DNA from: Nocardia sp. CDC159
GTDB taxonomy: Bacteria; Actinomycetota; Actinomycetes; Mycobacteriales; Mycobacteriaceae
Assembly: GCF_023740735.1 (NCBI RefSeq)
Contig: NZ_JAMRXH010000014.1
Coordinates: 124,001-188,000 of the forward strand
Reading direction: 5' to 3'
Length of the DNA: 64,000 bases
Made by a program: the position numbers and the translations under genes. Of the stretch, positions 50,788-61,866 are shown piece after piece; the stretch's first letter is position 1, and each line of letters starts with the position of its first letter. Under the pieces are notes generated by a model. That model was not told the DNA's origin. It made no database searches and saw only the letters and a program-made list of their open reading frames with translations.

Positions 50788-51645
50788 ATGCGTATCGGCC
50801 TCGGCCTTCCCATTGCCGAACCGACCCTGCTGTCCGAATGGGCTCGCCGCGCCGACGCGGGCCCGTTCGCCACCCTCGGCCTGCTCGACCGACTCGTCTA
50901 CGACAATCCCGAACCGCTGGTGGCGCTGGCCGTGCTCGCCGGTGTCACCGAGCGGGTGCAGTTGCAGACCGAGGTGCTCCTCGCACCGCTGCGCGAACCC
51001 GCCCTGCTGGCCAAACAGGCCGCCACGCTGGACCGCATGTCCGGCGGACGGCTGGTGCTCGGCCTCGGTGTCGGCGGCCGCGCCGACGATCACGAGGCCG
51101 CCCGCACCGAACTGCGCACCCGCGGCCGCCGCCTGGACGAGCAGATCGCGCTCATGCGCAGGCTCTGGGCCGGTGAACCCTACAGCGACAGCTGCGGCCC
51201 CATCGGCCCCGCGCCCCACGGTGGCCACGCCCAGCCCGGTCCGGAACTGCTCTTCGGCGGATTCCAGCCCGCCGCACTCGACCGGGTCGGCCGCTGGGGC
51301 GGCGGCTTCCTGTGCGCCGCTGCCCCCGACTGGGCCGACGACCTCATCGAGACCGCCCGCCAGTCCTGGGAGCGTCACGACCGGCCCGGCCAGCCACGCA
51401 TCGTCGCCCAGGTGAATGTCGCCCTCGGCCCCGACGCCCTGGTCGAGCAGGCTCGCGGCGCCATGCGCGCCTACTACGGCTTCAGCGGCCGCGCCGACCA
51501 CATGGTCGACGGCATGCTCACCACGGGCGCGCAAATCCGCACGGCCATCGCGCAATTCGAGGGCCTGGACGCCGACGAGCTCATGCTCTACTGCTACGGC
51601 ACCGATCCCGACCAGGTGGATCGCATCGCCGACATCCTCGACTGA
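50788..51645 (+). CDS. Luciferase-like monooxygenase (LLM), flavin or F420-dependent
   Basis: This 285-residue TIM-barrel oxidoreductase begins MRIGLGLPIAEPTLLSEWAR and has LAPLREPALLAKQAATLDRM and GGRLVLGLGVGGRADDHEA, which are the F420/FMN-binding landmarks of the family. A C-terminal LELMLYCYG-like segment (ELMLYCYGTDPDQVDRIAD) closes the barrel. The substrate is not predictable. I chose the ATG at 50788, behind GATGGAGG. Its stop lies one base from the convergent ispE stop. Confidence 0.85.
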   Translation: MRIGLGLPIAEPTLLSEWARRADAGPFATLGLLDRLVYDNPEPLVALAVLAGVTERVQLQTEVLLAPLREPALLAKQAATLDRMSGGRLVLGLGVGGRADDHEAARTELRTRGRRLDEQIALMRRLWAGEPYSDSCGPIGPAPHGGHAQPGPELLFGGFQPAALDRVGRWGGGFLCAAAPDWADDLIETARQSWERHDRPGQPRIVAQVNVALGPDALVEQARGAMRAYYGFSGRADHMVDGMLTTGAQIRTAIAQFEGLDADELMLYCYGTDPDQVDRIADILD

Positions 51646-51646
51646 A

Positions 51647-52579
51647 TCAGGCGCGGGGGGTGGGGTCGCCGACCACACGGGCGCCGGGCACCGGACCGGT
51701 GGCCGTGCGGACGCTGCGGCACACCCCCGCACCGGACAGTTCCGCCGAGACCGCGACGGCCGCGGATTCGTCGGCGCACAGGAAGGCGCAAGTGGGACCC
51801 GAACCGGAGACGATCCCGGCGAGCGCTCCCGCCTCGACGCCCGCGCGCAGGGTGCGGCGCAGTTCGGGTTTCAGGGACAGGGCGGCGGCCTGAAGGTCGT
51901 TGCCGAGCAGCGGGGCGAGCTGGTGCGGATCGCCGGAGGCCAAGGCCTGCAACAGTTCCTGCGGCTCGCCCAGCCGCGGCGGGTCGCCGTGTTCGCGCAG
52001 CCGGTCGAGTTCTCGGAAGACCGCCGGGGTGGACAGGCCGCCCTTGGCCAGCGCCAGCACCCAGTGAAAGCTGTTGCGGGACAACACCGGAAGCAGCTTC
52101 TCGCCCCGGCCCCGACCCAGCGCGGTGCCGCCGTAGAGCGCGAAGGGCACATCGCTGCCGAGTTCGGCCCCGATCGTCGCCAGCTCGTCGCGGGTCAGCC
52201 CCAGATCCCACAGCTCGTTCAGGCCGACCAGCGCCGCGGCGGCATCGGCGCTGCCGCCCGCCATCCCGCCCGCCACCGGAATACCCTTGCGGATCGCGAT
52301 CTCCACCAGGGGCGCGCGGCCGCCCAGATGTGCCAGCCGCACCGCCGCCTGCCACACCAGATTCGTGCGATCGATCGGCACCTCCGCCGCACCCTCACCA
52401 CTCACGCGCACCGCGAGCGATCCGGCGGGGGCGATCTCCACGTCGTCGCTCAGCGACAGCGCCTGGAACACCGTGGTCAGCTCGTGATAGCCGTCCGCGC
52501 GAACCTCACCCACCCCGAGGTGCAGGTTCACCTTCGACGGCGCCCGCACGACCACGGGGCTGGGCACAACTGAAAGCAC
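51647..52579 (-). CDS. ispE: 4-diphosphocytidyl-2-C-methyl-D-erythritol kinase
   Basis: This 310-residue GHMP kinase of the MEP isoprenoid pathway has [20 protein letters not shown] at the N-terminus, the ATP-binding [40 protein letters not shown], and [14 protein letters not shown]. It aligns over its full length with M. tuberculosis Rv1011. I chose the GTG at 52579; other GTG codons at 52567 and just after are possible. The gene is separated from ksgA here by the copper operon, whereas they are adjacent in M. tuberculosis. Confidence 0.94.
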   Translation of the reverse strand: MLSVVPSPVVVRAPSKVNLHLGVGEVRADGYHELTTVFQALSLSDDVEIAPAGSLAVRVSGEGAAEVPIDRTNLVWQAAVRLAHLGGRAPLVEIAIRKGIPVAGGMAGGSADAAAALVGLNELWDLGLTRDELATIGAELGSDVPFALYGGTALGRGRGEKLLPVLSRNSFHWVLALAKGGLSTPAVFRELDRLREHGDPPRLGEPQELLQALASGDPHQLAPLLGNDLQAAALSLKPELRRTLRAGVEAGALAGIVSGSGPTCAFLCADESAAVAVSAELSGAGVCRSVRTATGPVPGARVVGDPTPRA

Positions 52580-52634
52580 GAGCCCCAAGCGTAATGCGCA
52601 CACCGCGCCAGTGCGGCAGGCCGCTTGCGGTAAG

Positions 52635-52649
52635 TACCCCCTAGGGGTA
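52635..52649 (+). promoter_or_regulatory. CsoR-like copper operator
   Basis: TACCCCCTAGGGGTA has 6-bp arms TACCCC/GGGGTA and matches the general form of CsoR copper-repressor boxes. It lies 63 bp upstream of copZ. A further inverted pair, GGGGG (52663-52667) and CCCCC (52673-52677), follows. No csoR gene is visible in the window, so the regulator must be elsewhere. Confidence 0.7.
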
Positions 52650-52711
52650 TCTTCATGGATATGGGGGCAATACCCCCACACCGTATAGAAACCGAGGATG
52701 AGGAGTCGATC

Positions 52712-52921
52712 ATGGCCACCAGCACCTACACCGTCACCGGCATGACCTGCGGCCACTGCGTGTCGGCGGTGCAGAAGGAGATCGGCAAGATCGACGGTGT
52801 CACCGGTGTCGACGTCGACCTGGCCACCGGCCGGGTGCAGGTCTCCGCTACCGGCGCGATCTCCGATGCCGAGGTCGCCGCGGCCGTCGACGAGGCGGGC
52901 TACGAGGTGGCGAATTCATGA
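52712..52921 (+). CDS. copZ: Copper chaperone CopZ (heavy-metal-associated domain)
   Basis: A single 69-residue HMA domain with the Cu(I)-binding motif [15 protein letters not shown] at residues 10-24 and the usual beta-alpha-beta-beta-alpha-beta outline. It would carry Cu(I) to the ATPase CopA encoded two genes downstream. I chose the ATG at 52712, with GATGAGGAG upstream; the frame is open 19 codons further up. It overlaps the next gene as ATGA and lies behind the CsoR-like box. Confidence 0.92.
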   Translation: MATSTYTVTGMTCGHCVSAVQKEIGKIDGVTGVDVDLATGRVQVSATGAISDAEVAAAVDEAGYEVANS

Positions 52922-53817
52922 ACGACAGACTGCGGTTCGCCGCGTTCGGCGGCGGGCTGGTCGTGTTGTTCGGGGCCGCGCTCGGCCTCGGCGCCCTGGT
53001 GGGCGACCGGATCGGAGCGGCCCCCGGGCACGGCGAATCCCACTCGGCCCCGGCGAACCCGGCCGCGGGCACCGGATCGCAGGCCGCCGCCGCGGGCTAC
53101 ACCCTCGCCGAGCTGTCGGCCCCCGCCGAGGTTAACCGGCCCGGTGCGCTGCGCCTGCGGATCGACGGACCCGGCGGCGAGCCGGTGACCCGCTTCAACA
53201 CGCTGCACGAGAAGCAGCTGCATCTGATCGCGGTCCGCACCGACACCACCCGATATCGGCACGTACATCCGCAGCTGGCGGCCGACGGTACCTGGTCGAT
53301 CGATTGGACCTGGGCCGAACCCGGCGTCTACCGCGTATTCGCCGACTTCGCCCCGGCCGACGGCCCCGGCGAGCTGGTGCTCAGCCGCACGTTCACCGTG
53401 ACCGGCGCGGCCGAGACGCACCCGCTGCCACCCCGGTCGAACACCGCGGAGGTGGACGGTTACCGCGTCATCCTCGCCGGCGAACCGCGTACCGGCGGAA
53501 GCGAATTACGCTTCACCGTCACTCGCGACGGGCGACCGGTCACCGACCTCGAGCCCTATCTGGGCGCGTACGCCCATCTGGTGGCCCTGCGCGCGAACGA
53601 CCTGACCTACCTGCACGTTCACCCCGAGGGTGCGGTCGGCTCGACACCATCCGGTCCCCAGGTCGCCTTCCATGCGCAAGCGCCCGGTGACGGGGCATAC
53701 CGGTTGTATCTGGACTTCGCCCACGGCGGTTCGGTGCACACCGCGGAGTTCACCGTCGAGACGGCCGCGGGTGGCGCCACCGGCGAGCACGACGACCACG
53801 GAGGAGGGCATCAATGA
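52918..53817 (+). CDS. Secreted protein of the copper operon with two similar HVHP-containing domains
   Basis: This 299-residue protein has an N-terminal membrane/signal segment ([20 protein letters not shown]) and an extracytoplasmic part of two related beta-rich domains. The first has [18 protein letters not shown] (HVHP at residues 115-118) and the second [18 protein letters not shown] (233-236). The tail is His-rich ([10 protein letters not shown]). Placement between copZ and copA, overlapping both by 4 bp, implies a role in handling exported copper, probably by His-based binding. I do not recognise a named family. Confidence 0.72.
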   Translation: MNDRLRFAAFGGGLVVLFGAALGLGALVGDRIGAAPGHGESHSAPANPAAGTGSQAAAAGYTLAELSAPAEVNRPGALRLRIDGPGGEPVTRFNTLHEKQLHLIAVRTDTTRYRHVHPQLAADGTWSIDWTWAEPGVYRVFADFAPADGPGELVLSRTFTVTGAAETHPLPPRSNTAEVDGYRVILAGEPRTGGSELRFTVTRDGRPVTDLEPYLGAYAHLVALRANDLTYLHVHPEGAVGSTPSGPQVAFHAQAPGDGAYRLYLDFAHGGSVHTAEFTVETAAGGATGEHDDHGGGHQ

Positions 53818-56042
53818 GCGCGCCAACGGGTGAACGCTCGGTCGAACTCGATATCGGCGGCATGACCTGCGCCTCCTGCGCGGCTCGAATCGAGAAGAAG
53901 CTCAACCGGATCGACGGTGTCACCGCGACGGTCAACTACGCGACCGAGAAGGCACGGGTCAGCTTTCCGTCCTCGGTGAGCGCGGAGGATCTGATCGAGA
54001 AGGTCGTCGAGACCGGGTACACCGCCCAGCTGCACACCACAGAAACCGATGCGGCCGAAGCGGATTCGGGCTCGTCTCCCGCTCAACTGCTGCGGCAGCG
54101 GCTGCTGATCAGCCTGGCGCTGGCGGTGCCGGTGATCGCCCTGGCGATGGTTCCGGCCCTGCAATTCCGCAATTGGCAGTGGCTTTCGCTCACGCTGGCC
54201 ACCCCGGTGGTGTTCTGGGGCGGGGCCGCCTTCCATCGCGCCGCCTGGGCCAACGCGCGGCACGCGAGCGCCACCATGGACACCCTGATCTCGCTGGGCA
54301 CCCTGGCGGCGTATGCGTGGTCGGTGTACGCGCTGTTCTTCGGTGAGGCCGGAATGCCCGGCATGAAGCACGGTTTCAGCCTGGCCGTCGAGCGGGGCTC
54401 CTCGGCGGCCAATATCTATCTCGAGGTGGCGGCCGGGGTGATCGTGTTCATCCTGGCAGGCCGGTACTTCGAGACGCGCGCCAAGGAACGAGCGGGGTCG
54501 GCGCTGCGGGCGCTGCTGGAGATGGGCGCCAAGGATGTCGCGGTGCTGCGCGAGGGGGGCGAGATCCGGGTGCCGGTCGAGCAGTTGCGGATCGGCGAGC
54601 AGTTCCTGGTGCGGCCCGGGGAGAAGGTCGCCACCGACGGCGTTGTCGTGGAGGGTAATTCCGCGATCGATATGAGCATGCTCACCGGTGAGTCGGTGCC
54701 GGTCGAGGTCGGGCCGGGCGATCAGGTGGTGGGCGCGACGGTCAATGCCGGTGGGGTGCTGACCGTCCGGGCCACCCGGATCGGCTCCGACACCCAGCTC
54801 GCGCAGATGGCGAAACTGGTGGAGCAGGCGCAGAACGGCAAGGCGCCGGTGCAGCGGCTGGCCGATCGGGTGGCCGGGGTGTTCGTGCCGATCGTCATCG
54901 CGATCTCGGTCGCGACGCTGGGCTTCTGGCTCGGCGCCGGTGTCTCGATCGCGACGGCGTTCGGTGCGGCGGTGGCCGTGCTGATCATCGCCTGCCCGTG
55001 CGCCCTCGGATTGGCCACGCCCACCGCCCTTCTGGTCGGGACCGGGCGCGGGGCGCAGCTGGGGATTCTCATCAAGGGGCCGCAGGTGCTGGAGTCCACC
55101 CGGCGCATCGATACCGTGGTCCTGGACAAGACCGGCACCGTCACCACCGGGAAAATGACTCTGGCCCAGGTGATTCCGGCCGACGGCGGCGACGCAGCGG
55201 AACTGCTCGCGGTGGCGGCCGCGGTGGAGCACGGCTCGGAGCATCCCGTGGCGCGAGCGATCGTGGCCGGGGCCGCCGAGCGCGGGCTGACGCCGGAACC
55301 GGTGCGGCAGTTCGTCGCGCACGGGGGCAAGGGCGTACAGGGCCTGGTCGGTGCGCGCGCGGTGGTCGTCGGACGCACCGAACTGCTCGATGACTGGTCG
55401 ATCACGGTGCCGGAGTCGTTGGCAGCGGCCAAATCCGAGGCCGAGGCGGCCGGGCGCACCGCGATCGTGGTGGCCTGGGACGGTGCGGCCCGGGGCGTGC
55501 TGGTGATCGCCGACGCGATCAAGGACTCCAGCGCCGAGGCGATCGCGGACATGCGCGCGCTCGGCCTGCACCCGGTCCTGCTGACCGGCGACAATGCCGC
55601 CGCCGCGCGGACGGTCGCCGACCGGGTCGGCATCGACGAGGTGATCGCGCAGGTGCTGCCCAGCGACAAGCTGGACGTGGTGAAGCGGCTGCAGGATCAG
55701 GGCCGCGTGGTAGCCATGGTCGGCGACGGCGTCAACGACGCCGCCGCCCTGGCCCAGGCCGACCTGGGCCTCGCCATGGGCACCGGCACCGACGTCGCGA
55801 TCGAGGCGGGCGACATCACCCTGGTCCGCGGCGACCTGCGCACGGTCGCCACCGCCATCCGCCTGTCCCGCGCCACCCTGCGCACCATCAAGGGAAACCT
55901 GTTCTGGGCCTTCGGCTACAACGTCGCAGCCCTACCCCTGGCCGCGGCCGGTCTGCTGAACCCGATGCTGGCGGGGGGCGCGATGGCCCTGTCGAGCGTG
56001 TTCGTGGTCAGCAACAGCCTGCGATTGCGTGGATTCCGCTGA
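53814..56042 (+). CDS. copA: Cu(I)-exporting P1B-type ATPase CopA
   Basis: This 742-residue copper exporter has an N-terminal HMA domain with [15 protein letters not shown] (Cys19, Cys22), eight membrane helices, the channel motif [17 protein letters not shown] (Cys394, Cys396), the phosphorylation site [14 protein letters not shown] (Asp438), and the hinge [20 protein letters not shown]. The C-terminal helices include [20 protein letters not shown] and [18 protein letters not shown], with the N-Y and M-S residues of Cu(I)-ATPases. It is the last gene of the copper operon and is followed by a strong hairpin. Confidence 0.96.
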   Translation: MSAPTGERSVELDIGGMTCASCAARIEKKLNRIDGVTATVNYATEKARVSFPSSVSAEDLIEKVVETGYTAQLHTTETDAAEADSGSSPAQLLRQRLLISLALAVPVIALAMVPALQFRNWQWLSLTLATPVVFWGGAAFHRAAWANARHASATMDTLISLGTLAAYAWSVYALFFGEAGMPGMKHGFSLAVERGSSAANIYLEVAAGVIVFILAGRYFETRAKERAGSALRALLEMGAKDVAVLREGGEIRVPVEQLRIGEQFLVRPGEKVATDGVVVEGNSAIDMSMLTGESVPVEVGPGDQVVGATVNAGGVLTVRATRIGSDTQLAQMAKLVEQAQNGKAPVQRLADRVAGVFVPIVIAISVATLGFWLGAGVSIATAFGAAVAVLIIACPCALGLATPTALLVGTGRGAQLGILIKGPQVLESTRRIDTVVLDKTGTVTTGKMTLAQVIPADGGDAAELLAVAAAVEHGSEHPVARAIVAGAAERGLTPEPVRQFVAHGGKGVQGLVGARAVVVGRTELLDDWSITVPESLAAAKSEAEAAGRTAIVVAWDGAARGVLVIADAIKDSSAEAIADMRALGLHPVLLTGDNAAAARTVADRVGIDEVIAQVLPSDKLDVVKRLQDQGRVVAMVGDGVNDAAALAQADLGLAMGTGTDVAIEAGDITLVRGDLRTVATAIRLSRATLRTIKGNLFWAFGYNVAALPLAAAGLLNPMLAGGAMALSSVFVVSNSLRLRGFR

Positions 56043-56060
56043 GTTCGGGCGGGCCTTTGG

Positions 56061-56096
56061 CCCCGTCTCTCGGCCCTGGGGGGCCGAGAGACGGGG
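56061..56096 (+). terminator. Strong hairpin terminator after copA
   Basis: A perfect 16-bp stem, CCCCGTCTCTCGGCCC (56061-56076) with GGGCCGAGAGACGGGG (56081-56096), closes a 4-nt loop 18 bp after the copA stop. No T tract follows. Because it lies between convergent copA and ksgA it may stop transcription from both sides. Confidence 0.85.
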
Positions 56097-56146
56097 AAAT
56101 CTGGTAATCGAGCGGGCCGAAACTATTGGGCTGGGGAATAATTCGG

Positions 56147-56236
56147 TCCGGCAACCACCAGCGAGACCGAATTGGGCGGAGAACGATCCAGTCGGGCAAC
56201 CACCAGCGAAACCGAATTGGGCCGGGAACGATCCAG
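56147..56236. repeat. 45-bp direct repeat, two copies, near the ksgA 3' end
   Basis: The unit containing GGCAACCACCAGCGAAACCG and AATTGGGC...GAACGATCCAGT occurs at about 56147-56191 and 56192-56236 with a few substitutions. A decayed third copy may extend to about 56260. The copies fill the copA-ksgA convergent gap together with the terminator. Confidence 0.85.
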
Positions 56237-56288
56237 TTGGAGCTGCCGTCGGCGAGATCGAACCTGCCGGGCGGGAGTCGGGGTGGGG

Positions 56289-57194
56289 TTACGGCTGTTG
56301 GGCGAGGCGGACGAAGGCGGCGGTGTCGAGGGTTTCGCCGCGGGCAGTGGGGTTGATGCCTGCGGACAGGAGGCGTTGTTCGGCTGCGGCGGCGGAGCCT
56401 GCCCAGGGGGCGAGGGCGGCGCGGAGGGTTTTGCGGCGCTGGGCGAAGGCGGCATCGACGACCTCGAAGACGCGGCGGCGGTGGGTGTCGTCGAGGGGCC
56501 AGGGTGGGGTGGGGAAACGGTCGATGCGGACCAGGCCGGATTCGACCTGTGGGACGGGCCAGAAGACCTGGCGGCCGACCGCACCCGCGCGGCGGACGGC
56601 GCCGAAGAAACCGGCCTTCACGCTCGGGACGCCGTAGATGCGGGAGCCGGGCTCGGCCGACAGCCGGTCGGCCACCTCCGCCTGGACCATCACCAAGGCC
56701 GTTGTGATGGAGGGCAATTCGGCCAGCAGATGCAGCAGCACCGGCACCGCGACGTTGTACGGCAGATTCGCCACCAGCGCGGTGGGACTGTTCGGCAGAT
56801 CCGCGGCCCGCACCCGCAGCGCATCGGCCTCCACCACGCTCAACCGCTCGGCCAGCCCGGGCGCCCGCTCGGCCACGGTCCCCGGCAGCTGCGTGGCCAG
56901 CACCGGATCGATCTCCACCGCGATCACCCGGTCCACCACATCGAGCAGCGCGAGCGTCAACGACCCGAGCCCCGGCCCCACCTCGAGCACCACGTCCTCG
57001 CGCCCCACCCCGGCGGCGGTCACGATCCGCCGCACGGTGTTCGCGTCGTGCACGAAGTTCTGCCCGAGCTGTTTGGTCGGCCGCACCCCGAACCGCTCCG
57101 CCAACACCCGTACCTCGGCCGGGCCGAGCAACTCGGCCTGCCCCCGGGCAGCGACAACAGGTTCGGACACGCCCGACAAACTATCAAGCGGCAC
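56289..57194 (-). CDS. ksgA: 16S rRNA (adenine1518-N6/adenine1519-N6) dimethyltransferase
   Basis: This 301-residue RsmA/KsgA methyltransferase dimethylates two adenines at the end of 16S rRNA. Signatures are [18 protein letters not shown], the SAM loop [45 protein letters not shown] (the NLPY catalytic motif) and [16 protein letters not shown]. The frame begins with GTG at 57194; a second GTG at 57170 is also possible. It aligns well with Rv1010. Confidence 0.95.
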   Translation of the reverse strand: MPLDSLSGVSEPVVAARGQAELLGPAEVRVLAERFGVRPTKQLGQNFVHDANTVRRIVTAAGVGREDVVLEVGPGLGSLTLALLDVVDRVIAVEIDPVLATQLPGTVAERAPGLAERLSVVEADALRVRAADLPNSPTALVANLPYNVAVPVLLHLLAELPSITTALVMVQAEVADRLSAEPGSRIYGVPSVKAGFFGAVRRAGAVGRQVFWPVPQVESGLVRIDRFPTPPWPLDDTHRRRVFEVVDAAFAQRRKTLRAALAPWAGSAAAAEQRLLSAGINPTARGETLDTAAFVRLAQQP

Positions 57195-57213
57195 GGCCCG
57201 CGCTGCCCGCGCG

Positions 57214-58392
57214 TCAGCGTTCGGCCGGCGTGGCCAGGATGCGGGCGGCGAACGCGTCGACCGCCGACCACATGCGATCGTTCATCTCACAGTGCTTTCC
57301 GGTACCGACCGCGCTCTGGTAATCGACGCGGTTCGCGGTGAACTGGGCGGCCAGGGCGGCGTGCAGTGGCGACGGCACCGTCAGGTCGGTGGCATTGAGC
57401 AGCAACAGGATCGGCGCGTCGTAACCGGCGGTGGGCACGGCCATGTACTCGCTCAGCGCCGTGGTCAGGCGCGGATCCGACAGCGGGCGGGCGAGCAGCT
57501 CGCCGATGGTGGCGCCCTGGAGCCGGTCGATGAGGGCATCCAGGCACTGGCCCCCGGCGTTGTCGACGATGTCGCGGCCGCGCGGGCTGAGATAGCCGTC
57601 GACATCCACATCGGGACGCGCGGCCCGCAGCCCGGCCAGGATGCTCACCGCGAAGGCGGTGCTGCCGTTACCGCTCACACCGGGGATATCCGGGAAGCCG
57701 GGGCCCATCACCGGCAGCAGCTTCTCCACATCGGAGGCCGGGTCCAGCGCGATGGTGCCGCGGAAGTCCAGCTCCGGCGCATAGGTCCGCTGCAGATGCG
57801 CCGAACCCAGCGCGGCGTGACCGCCCTGAGACGCCCCGAACACCGCCCAGGTCCGCGACAGCTCCGGATGGGTCGCCCGGGCCGCGCGCACCAGATCGAT
57901 GGTCGCGGTGGCCTCGGTCCGCAACTCCAGATACGGATGCGGCCCGGTGTCGAAGCGGCCGAGGCCGAGGTAATCCGGCGCGACGACGGCGAAGCCCTTG
58001 TCCAGGAAGTACTTCAGGGTCTGCGCCTCCTTGGCCCGGCTCTCCGGATAGGGCGCGCGCCGCGGATCGGACTGCCCGCCGCAGCCGGGTCCCAGCCCGG
58101 AAGTGCCGTGGTCGTAGGCCATGATCGGCCAGCCACCCGCGGGGACCGGTCCCTCGGGCACGAACAGCGCCCCGCTCGCGGGCCGCGGCGCGCCGTCCGA
58201 ACCGGTCATCCAGTATTCGATCACCGAACCGCCGGGCAACCCCGGCCATCCGCCGGGCCGCGCGGCCACCGCGATCGCGGTCCCCGGAACCTCGGCCGCC
58301 GCAGCCGGACTCGCGAGCCCCAGCACCGCACCCATCGACACCGCCGCCGCGACGACAACCCGTCTCCAGTAACCCGACACCCGCACGACCAC
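57214..58392 (-). CDS. Secreted alpha/beta-hydrolase lipase, paralogue 1 (secretory lipase/LIP-like)
   Basis: This 392-residue protein has an N-terminal signal peptide ([20 protein letters not shown] ending in AAA). The catalytic Ser is in the nucleophile elbow [13 protein letters not shown] near residue 195; [20 protein letters not shown] lies upstream, and a C-terminal Asp/His region contains [19 protein letters not shown] and GKHCEMN. The family includes secreted triacylglycerol lipases and esterases of Nocardia and mycobacteria. I chose the GTG at 58392, with GGAGAA upstream. It is a close paralogue of the gene at 58462. Confidence 0.85.
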   Translation of the reverse strand: MVVRVSGYWRRVVVAAAVSMGAVLGLASPAAAAEVPGTAIAVAARPGGWPGLPGGSVIEYWMTGSDGAPRPASGALFVPEGPVPAGGWPIMAYDHGTSGLGPGCGGQSDPRRAPYPESRAKEAQTLKYFLDKGFAVVAPDYLGLGRFDTGPHPYLELRTEATATIDLVRAARATHPELSRTWAVFGASQGGHAALGSAHLQRTYAPELDFRGTIALDPASDVEKLLPVMGPGFPDIPGVSGNGSTAFAVSILAGLRAARPDVDVDGYLSPRGRDIVDNAGGQCLDALIDRLQGATIGELLARPLSDPRLTTALSEYMAVPTAGYDAPILLLLNATDLTVPSPLHAALAAQFTANRVDYQSAVGTGKHCEMNDRMWSAVDAFAARILATPAER

Positions 58393-58461
58393 CGCCACTT
58401 CTCCATACACCGGCAAATTCGCGGCGAAGCGTAGCGGCAGTTTGTGAGAGAAGCGTGAGAG

Positions 58462-59628
58462 CTACGGCTTGCGCACCCGGGCGAGGAACTCGTCCATGGC
58501 CGCCGACATCTCCTTGTTCAGCTGCATATGCCGACCGACCCCGACGACCACCTTGTGATCGACCTGATTGGCCGCGAACCGAGCCGCCAGCGCGGCGTGC
58601 AGCGGCGAGGGCACGGTCAGATCGAGCGCATTGAGCAGCAGCAGGATCGGCTTGTCGTAGCCGCTGGTCGGCACGCCCATATAGTCCGCGAGGATCGCCC
58701 GCATGCGATCGTCGGCCAGCGGTTTCGCCAACAGATCACTGATTCCGACCCCGGTCACCCGCTCGGCGATCGCGTCCAGGCACAGCTTGGCGCTGCTGTC
58801 GAGGATCTGCCTGCCGCGCGGGGAGAGATAGCTGTCGACCTTCGCCTCGGGACGCGCGGTCCGCAGCCCGGCCAACACGGTGACCATGAACGCGGTGAGC
58901 GCATCGCCGATGACACTGGGCAGATCCGGTCCCCACGGCCCGGCCATCGGCAGCAGATTCTCCACCTCGGACTCCGGATCGAGGGCGACCGCGCCGCGGA
59001 AATCGAGTTCGGGGGCCAGCTTCCGCTGATACCAGGCCGTACCCAGCGCCGCCTGCCCGCCCTGGGAACCGCCGAAGACCGCCCACCGGCGTCCGAGTTC
59101 GGGATGGGCGGCCCGCGCGGCCTTGACCATATCGATGGTCGCGCTCGCCTCGGTCTTCAGTTCCAGATACGGATGCACGCCGGTGTCGAACCGCCCCAGT
59201 CCCAGATAGTCCGGCGCCACCAGCGCGAACCCCTTCTCGATGAAGGTGCGCAGATAGGCGTCCTCCTTCACACGCCGCTCGGGCCATGGCCCCAGCTGCG
59301 GCTCGGCCTGCCCGCCGCAGTTCGGCCCGATGCCGAGCGAACCGTGGTCGAAGGCCAGAATCGGCCACCCGCCGGGCGGCACCGGACCGGGCGGGAGGAA
59401 TACCGCACCGGTCGCGGGCTGGACCGAACCGTCCGAACCGCTGGTCCAATATTCCAGCACCGACCCGGTACCGGGCATGCCCCGCCAGCCGTCGGGCCGG
59501 TCGACGACGGCAATCGGGGTCCCCGGTGTGGCCGTCACCGCCTCGACCTGCGTGCCGCTCGCGACCAGTGCCACGCCGACCATCACCGCGATCGACGCCA
59601 CGCGCCTGGGAGAGCCGAAAAATCGCAT
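58462..59628 (-). CDS. Secreted alpha/beta-hydrolase lipase, paralogue 2
   Basis: In this 388-residue protein a signal peptide (RRVASIAVMVGVALVASGTQ) precedes a hydrolase domain that runs parallel to the preceding paralogue: [20 protein letters not shown], the nucleophile elbow [34 protein letters not shown] and VGRHMQLNKEM. The two genes are in tandem with 69 bp between them, most simply a local duplication. I chose the ATG at 59628; the frame is open further upstream without an obvious ribosome site. Confidence 0.85.
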   Translation of the reverse strand: MRFFGSPRRVASIAVMVGVALVASGTQVEAVTATPGTPIAVVDRPDGWRGMPGTGSVLEYWTSGSDGSVQPATGAVFLPPGPVPPGGWPILAFDHGSLGIGPNCGGQAEPQLGPWPERRVKEDAYLRTFIEKGFALVAPDYLGLGRFDTGVHPYLELKTEASATIDMVKAARAAHPELGRRWAVFGGSQGGQAALGTAWYQRKLAPELDFRGAVALDPESEVENLLPMAGPWGPDLPSVIGDALTAFMVTVLAGLRTARPEAKVDSYLSPRGRQILDSSAKLCLDAIAERVTGVGISDLLAKPLADDRMRAILADYMGVPTSGYDKPILLLLNALDLTVPSPLHAALAARFAANQVDHKVVVGVGRHMQLNKEMSAAMDEFLARVRKP

Positions 59629-59786
59629 GCAGCACCACTTTCCGTTTGGACAGGCAAACCGGGAATGCGCGCAGGAAATACGACAGATCAGACCAACCGG
59701 CACGATCGTACACATTGACGCGAACTGATACCCGTTCTAGTTTCGGTGTGTCGCGAAATGGTCCGCAGAGAGTTAGGGCGAGCGCA

Positions 59787-60554
59787 ATGCAGCGTAGATT
59801 CGACGGACGGCGAGTGCTCGTCACCGGAGCGGGCTCGGGCATCGGCCGGGGCATCGTCCACCGGCTCCTGAGCGAGGGCGCCACCCTGGCGGCCGCCGAT
59901 ATTTCCGAGCCGGGCCTGAAAGAGACCGCCGACGCCGTCGAGGCCGACGCGCGCGCCCGGCTGCACACCACGATCGTCGACGTCTCCGACGCGGATTCGG
60001 TGCGGGCGGGCAGTGTCGCGGCGATCGAATTCCTCGGCGGGCTGGACGTCCTGGTCAACGCCGCCGGAATCCACCGCGCGGCGCACACCCACGACATGCC
60101 GCTGGCGGCGTGGAATCAGGTGATCGGCGTCAATCTGACCGGGACCTTCCTGATGATCCAGGCCGCGATCCCACATCTGCTGGCCGGACACCATCCGGTG
60201 ATCGTGAACTTCTCCTCCACCGCGGCCTTCGGCGCCCATCCCTATATGGCCGCCTATTCGGCATCCAAGGGCGGGGTGACCGCGATGACGCACGCGATCG
60301 CCCTCGAGTACGCCAAACAGGGCCTGCGCGCGGTGAATATCGTCCCCGGCGGCATCACCAGCGGCATCACCTCCAATCTGGCCGTACCCGAGGACACCGA
60401 CTGGAGCCTGTTCGCCCGGCTCACCGGCTGGCTCGACGGCGGCGCGCTCGGCAATCCGGAGGACATCGCGGGCGTGGTGGCGATGGTCGCCTCCGACGAG
60501 GGCCGCTACATCACCGGTTCGGAGATCCGCGTCGACGGCGGCGCGCTCATGTGA
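59787..60554 (+). CDS. Short-chain dehydrogenase/reductase
   Basis: This 255-residue classical SDR has the cofactor motif VLVTGAGSGIGRGIVHRLL at residues 10-28, LDVLVNAAGIH (NAG motif), the active-site Ser in NFSSTAAFGAH, and Tyr/Lys in AAYSASKGGVTAMTHAIA (Y-S-A-S-K). The C-terminus ends SEIRVDGGALM. The substrate is unknown; NAD versus NADP preference is not clear from the motif alone. It is divergent from the lipase pair. Its stop codon directly abuts the rpfB stop. Confidence 0.9.
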   Translation: MQRRFDGRRVLVTGAGSGIGRGIVHRLLSEGATLAAADISEPGLKETADAVEADARARLHTTIVDVSDADSVRAGSVAAIEFLGGLDVLVNAAGIHRAAHTHDMPLAAWNQVIGVNLTGTFLMIQAAIPHLLAGHHPVIVNFSSTAAFGAHPYMAAYSASKGGVTAMTHAIALEYAKQGLRAVNIVPGGITSGITSNLAVPEDTDWSLFARLTGWLDGGALGNPEDIAGVVAMVASDEGRYITGSEIRVDGGALM

Positions 60555-61721
<1,167 letters not shown>

Positions 61722-61866
61722 TCAGGGCCTGACAACCACGCGGGGTGGATCAGGCGGTTTTCACATAACGGCCGGATAACGCGGCCGGCGGACAGATCAC
61801 GACGCGGTCATGGTAGTGGGCCGGGCCACATTTCACCCACCGAACGGTCGCCCTGTGATCCGGCGC

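Noticed and set aside
59725-59756. KstR-like (TAGAAC-N2-GTTCTA) operator upstream of the SDR gene
   Set aside because: Only the right half GTTCTA is present; the left half matches at about three of six bases, too weak to support.
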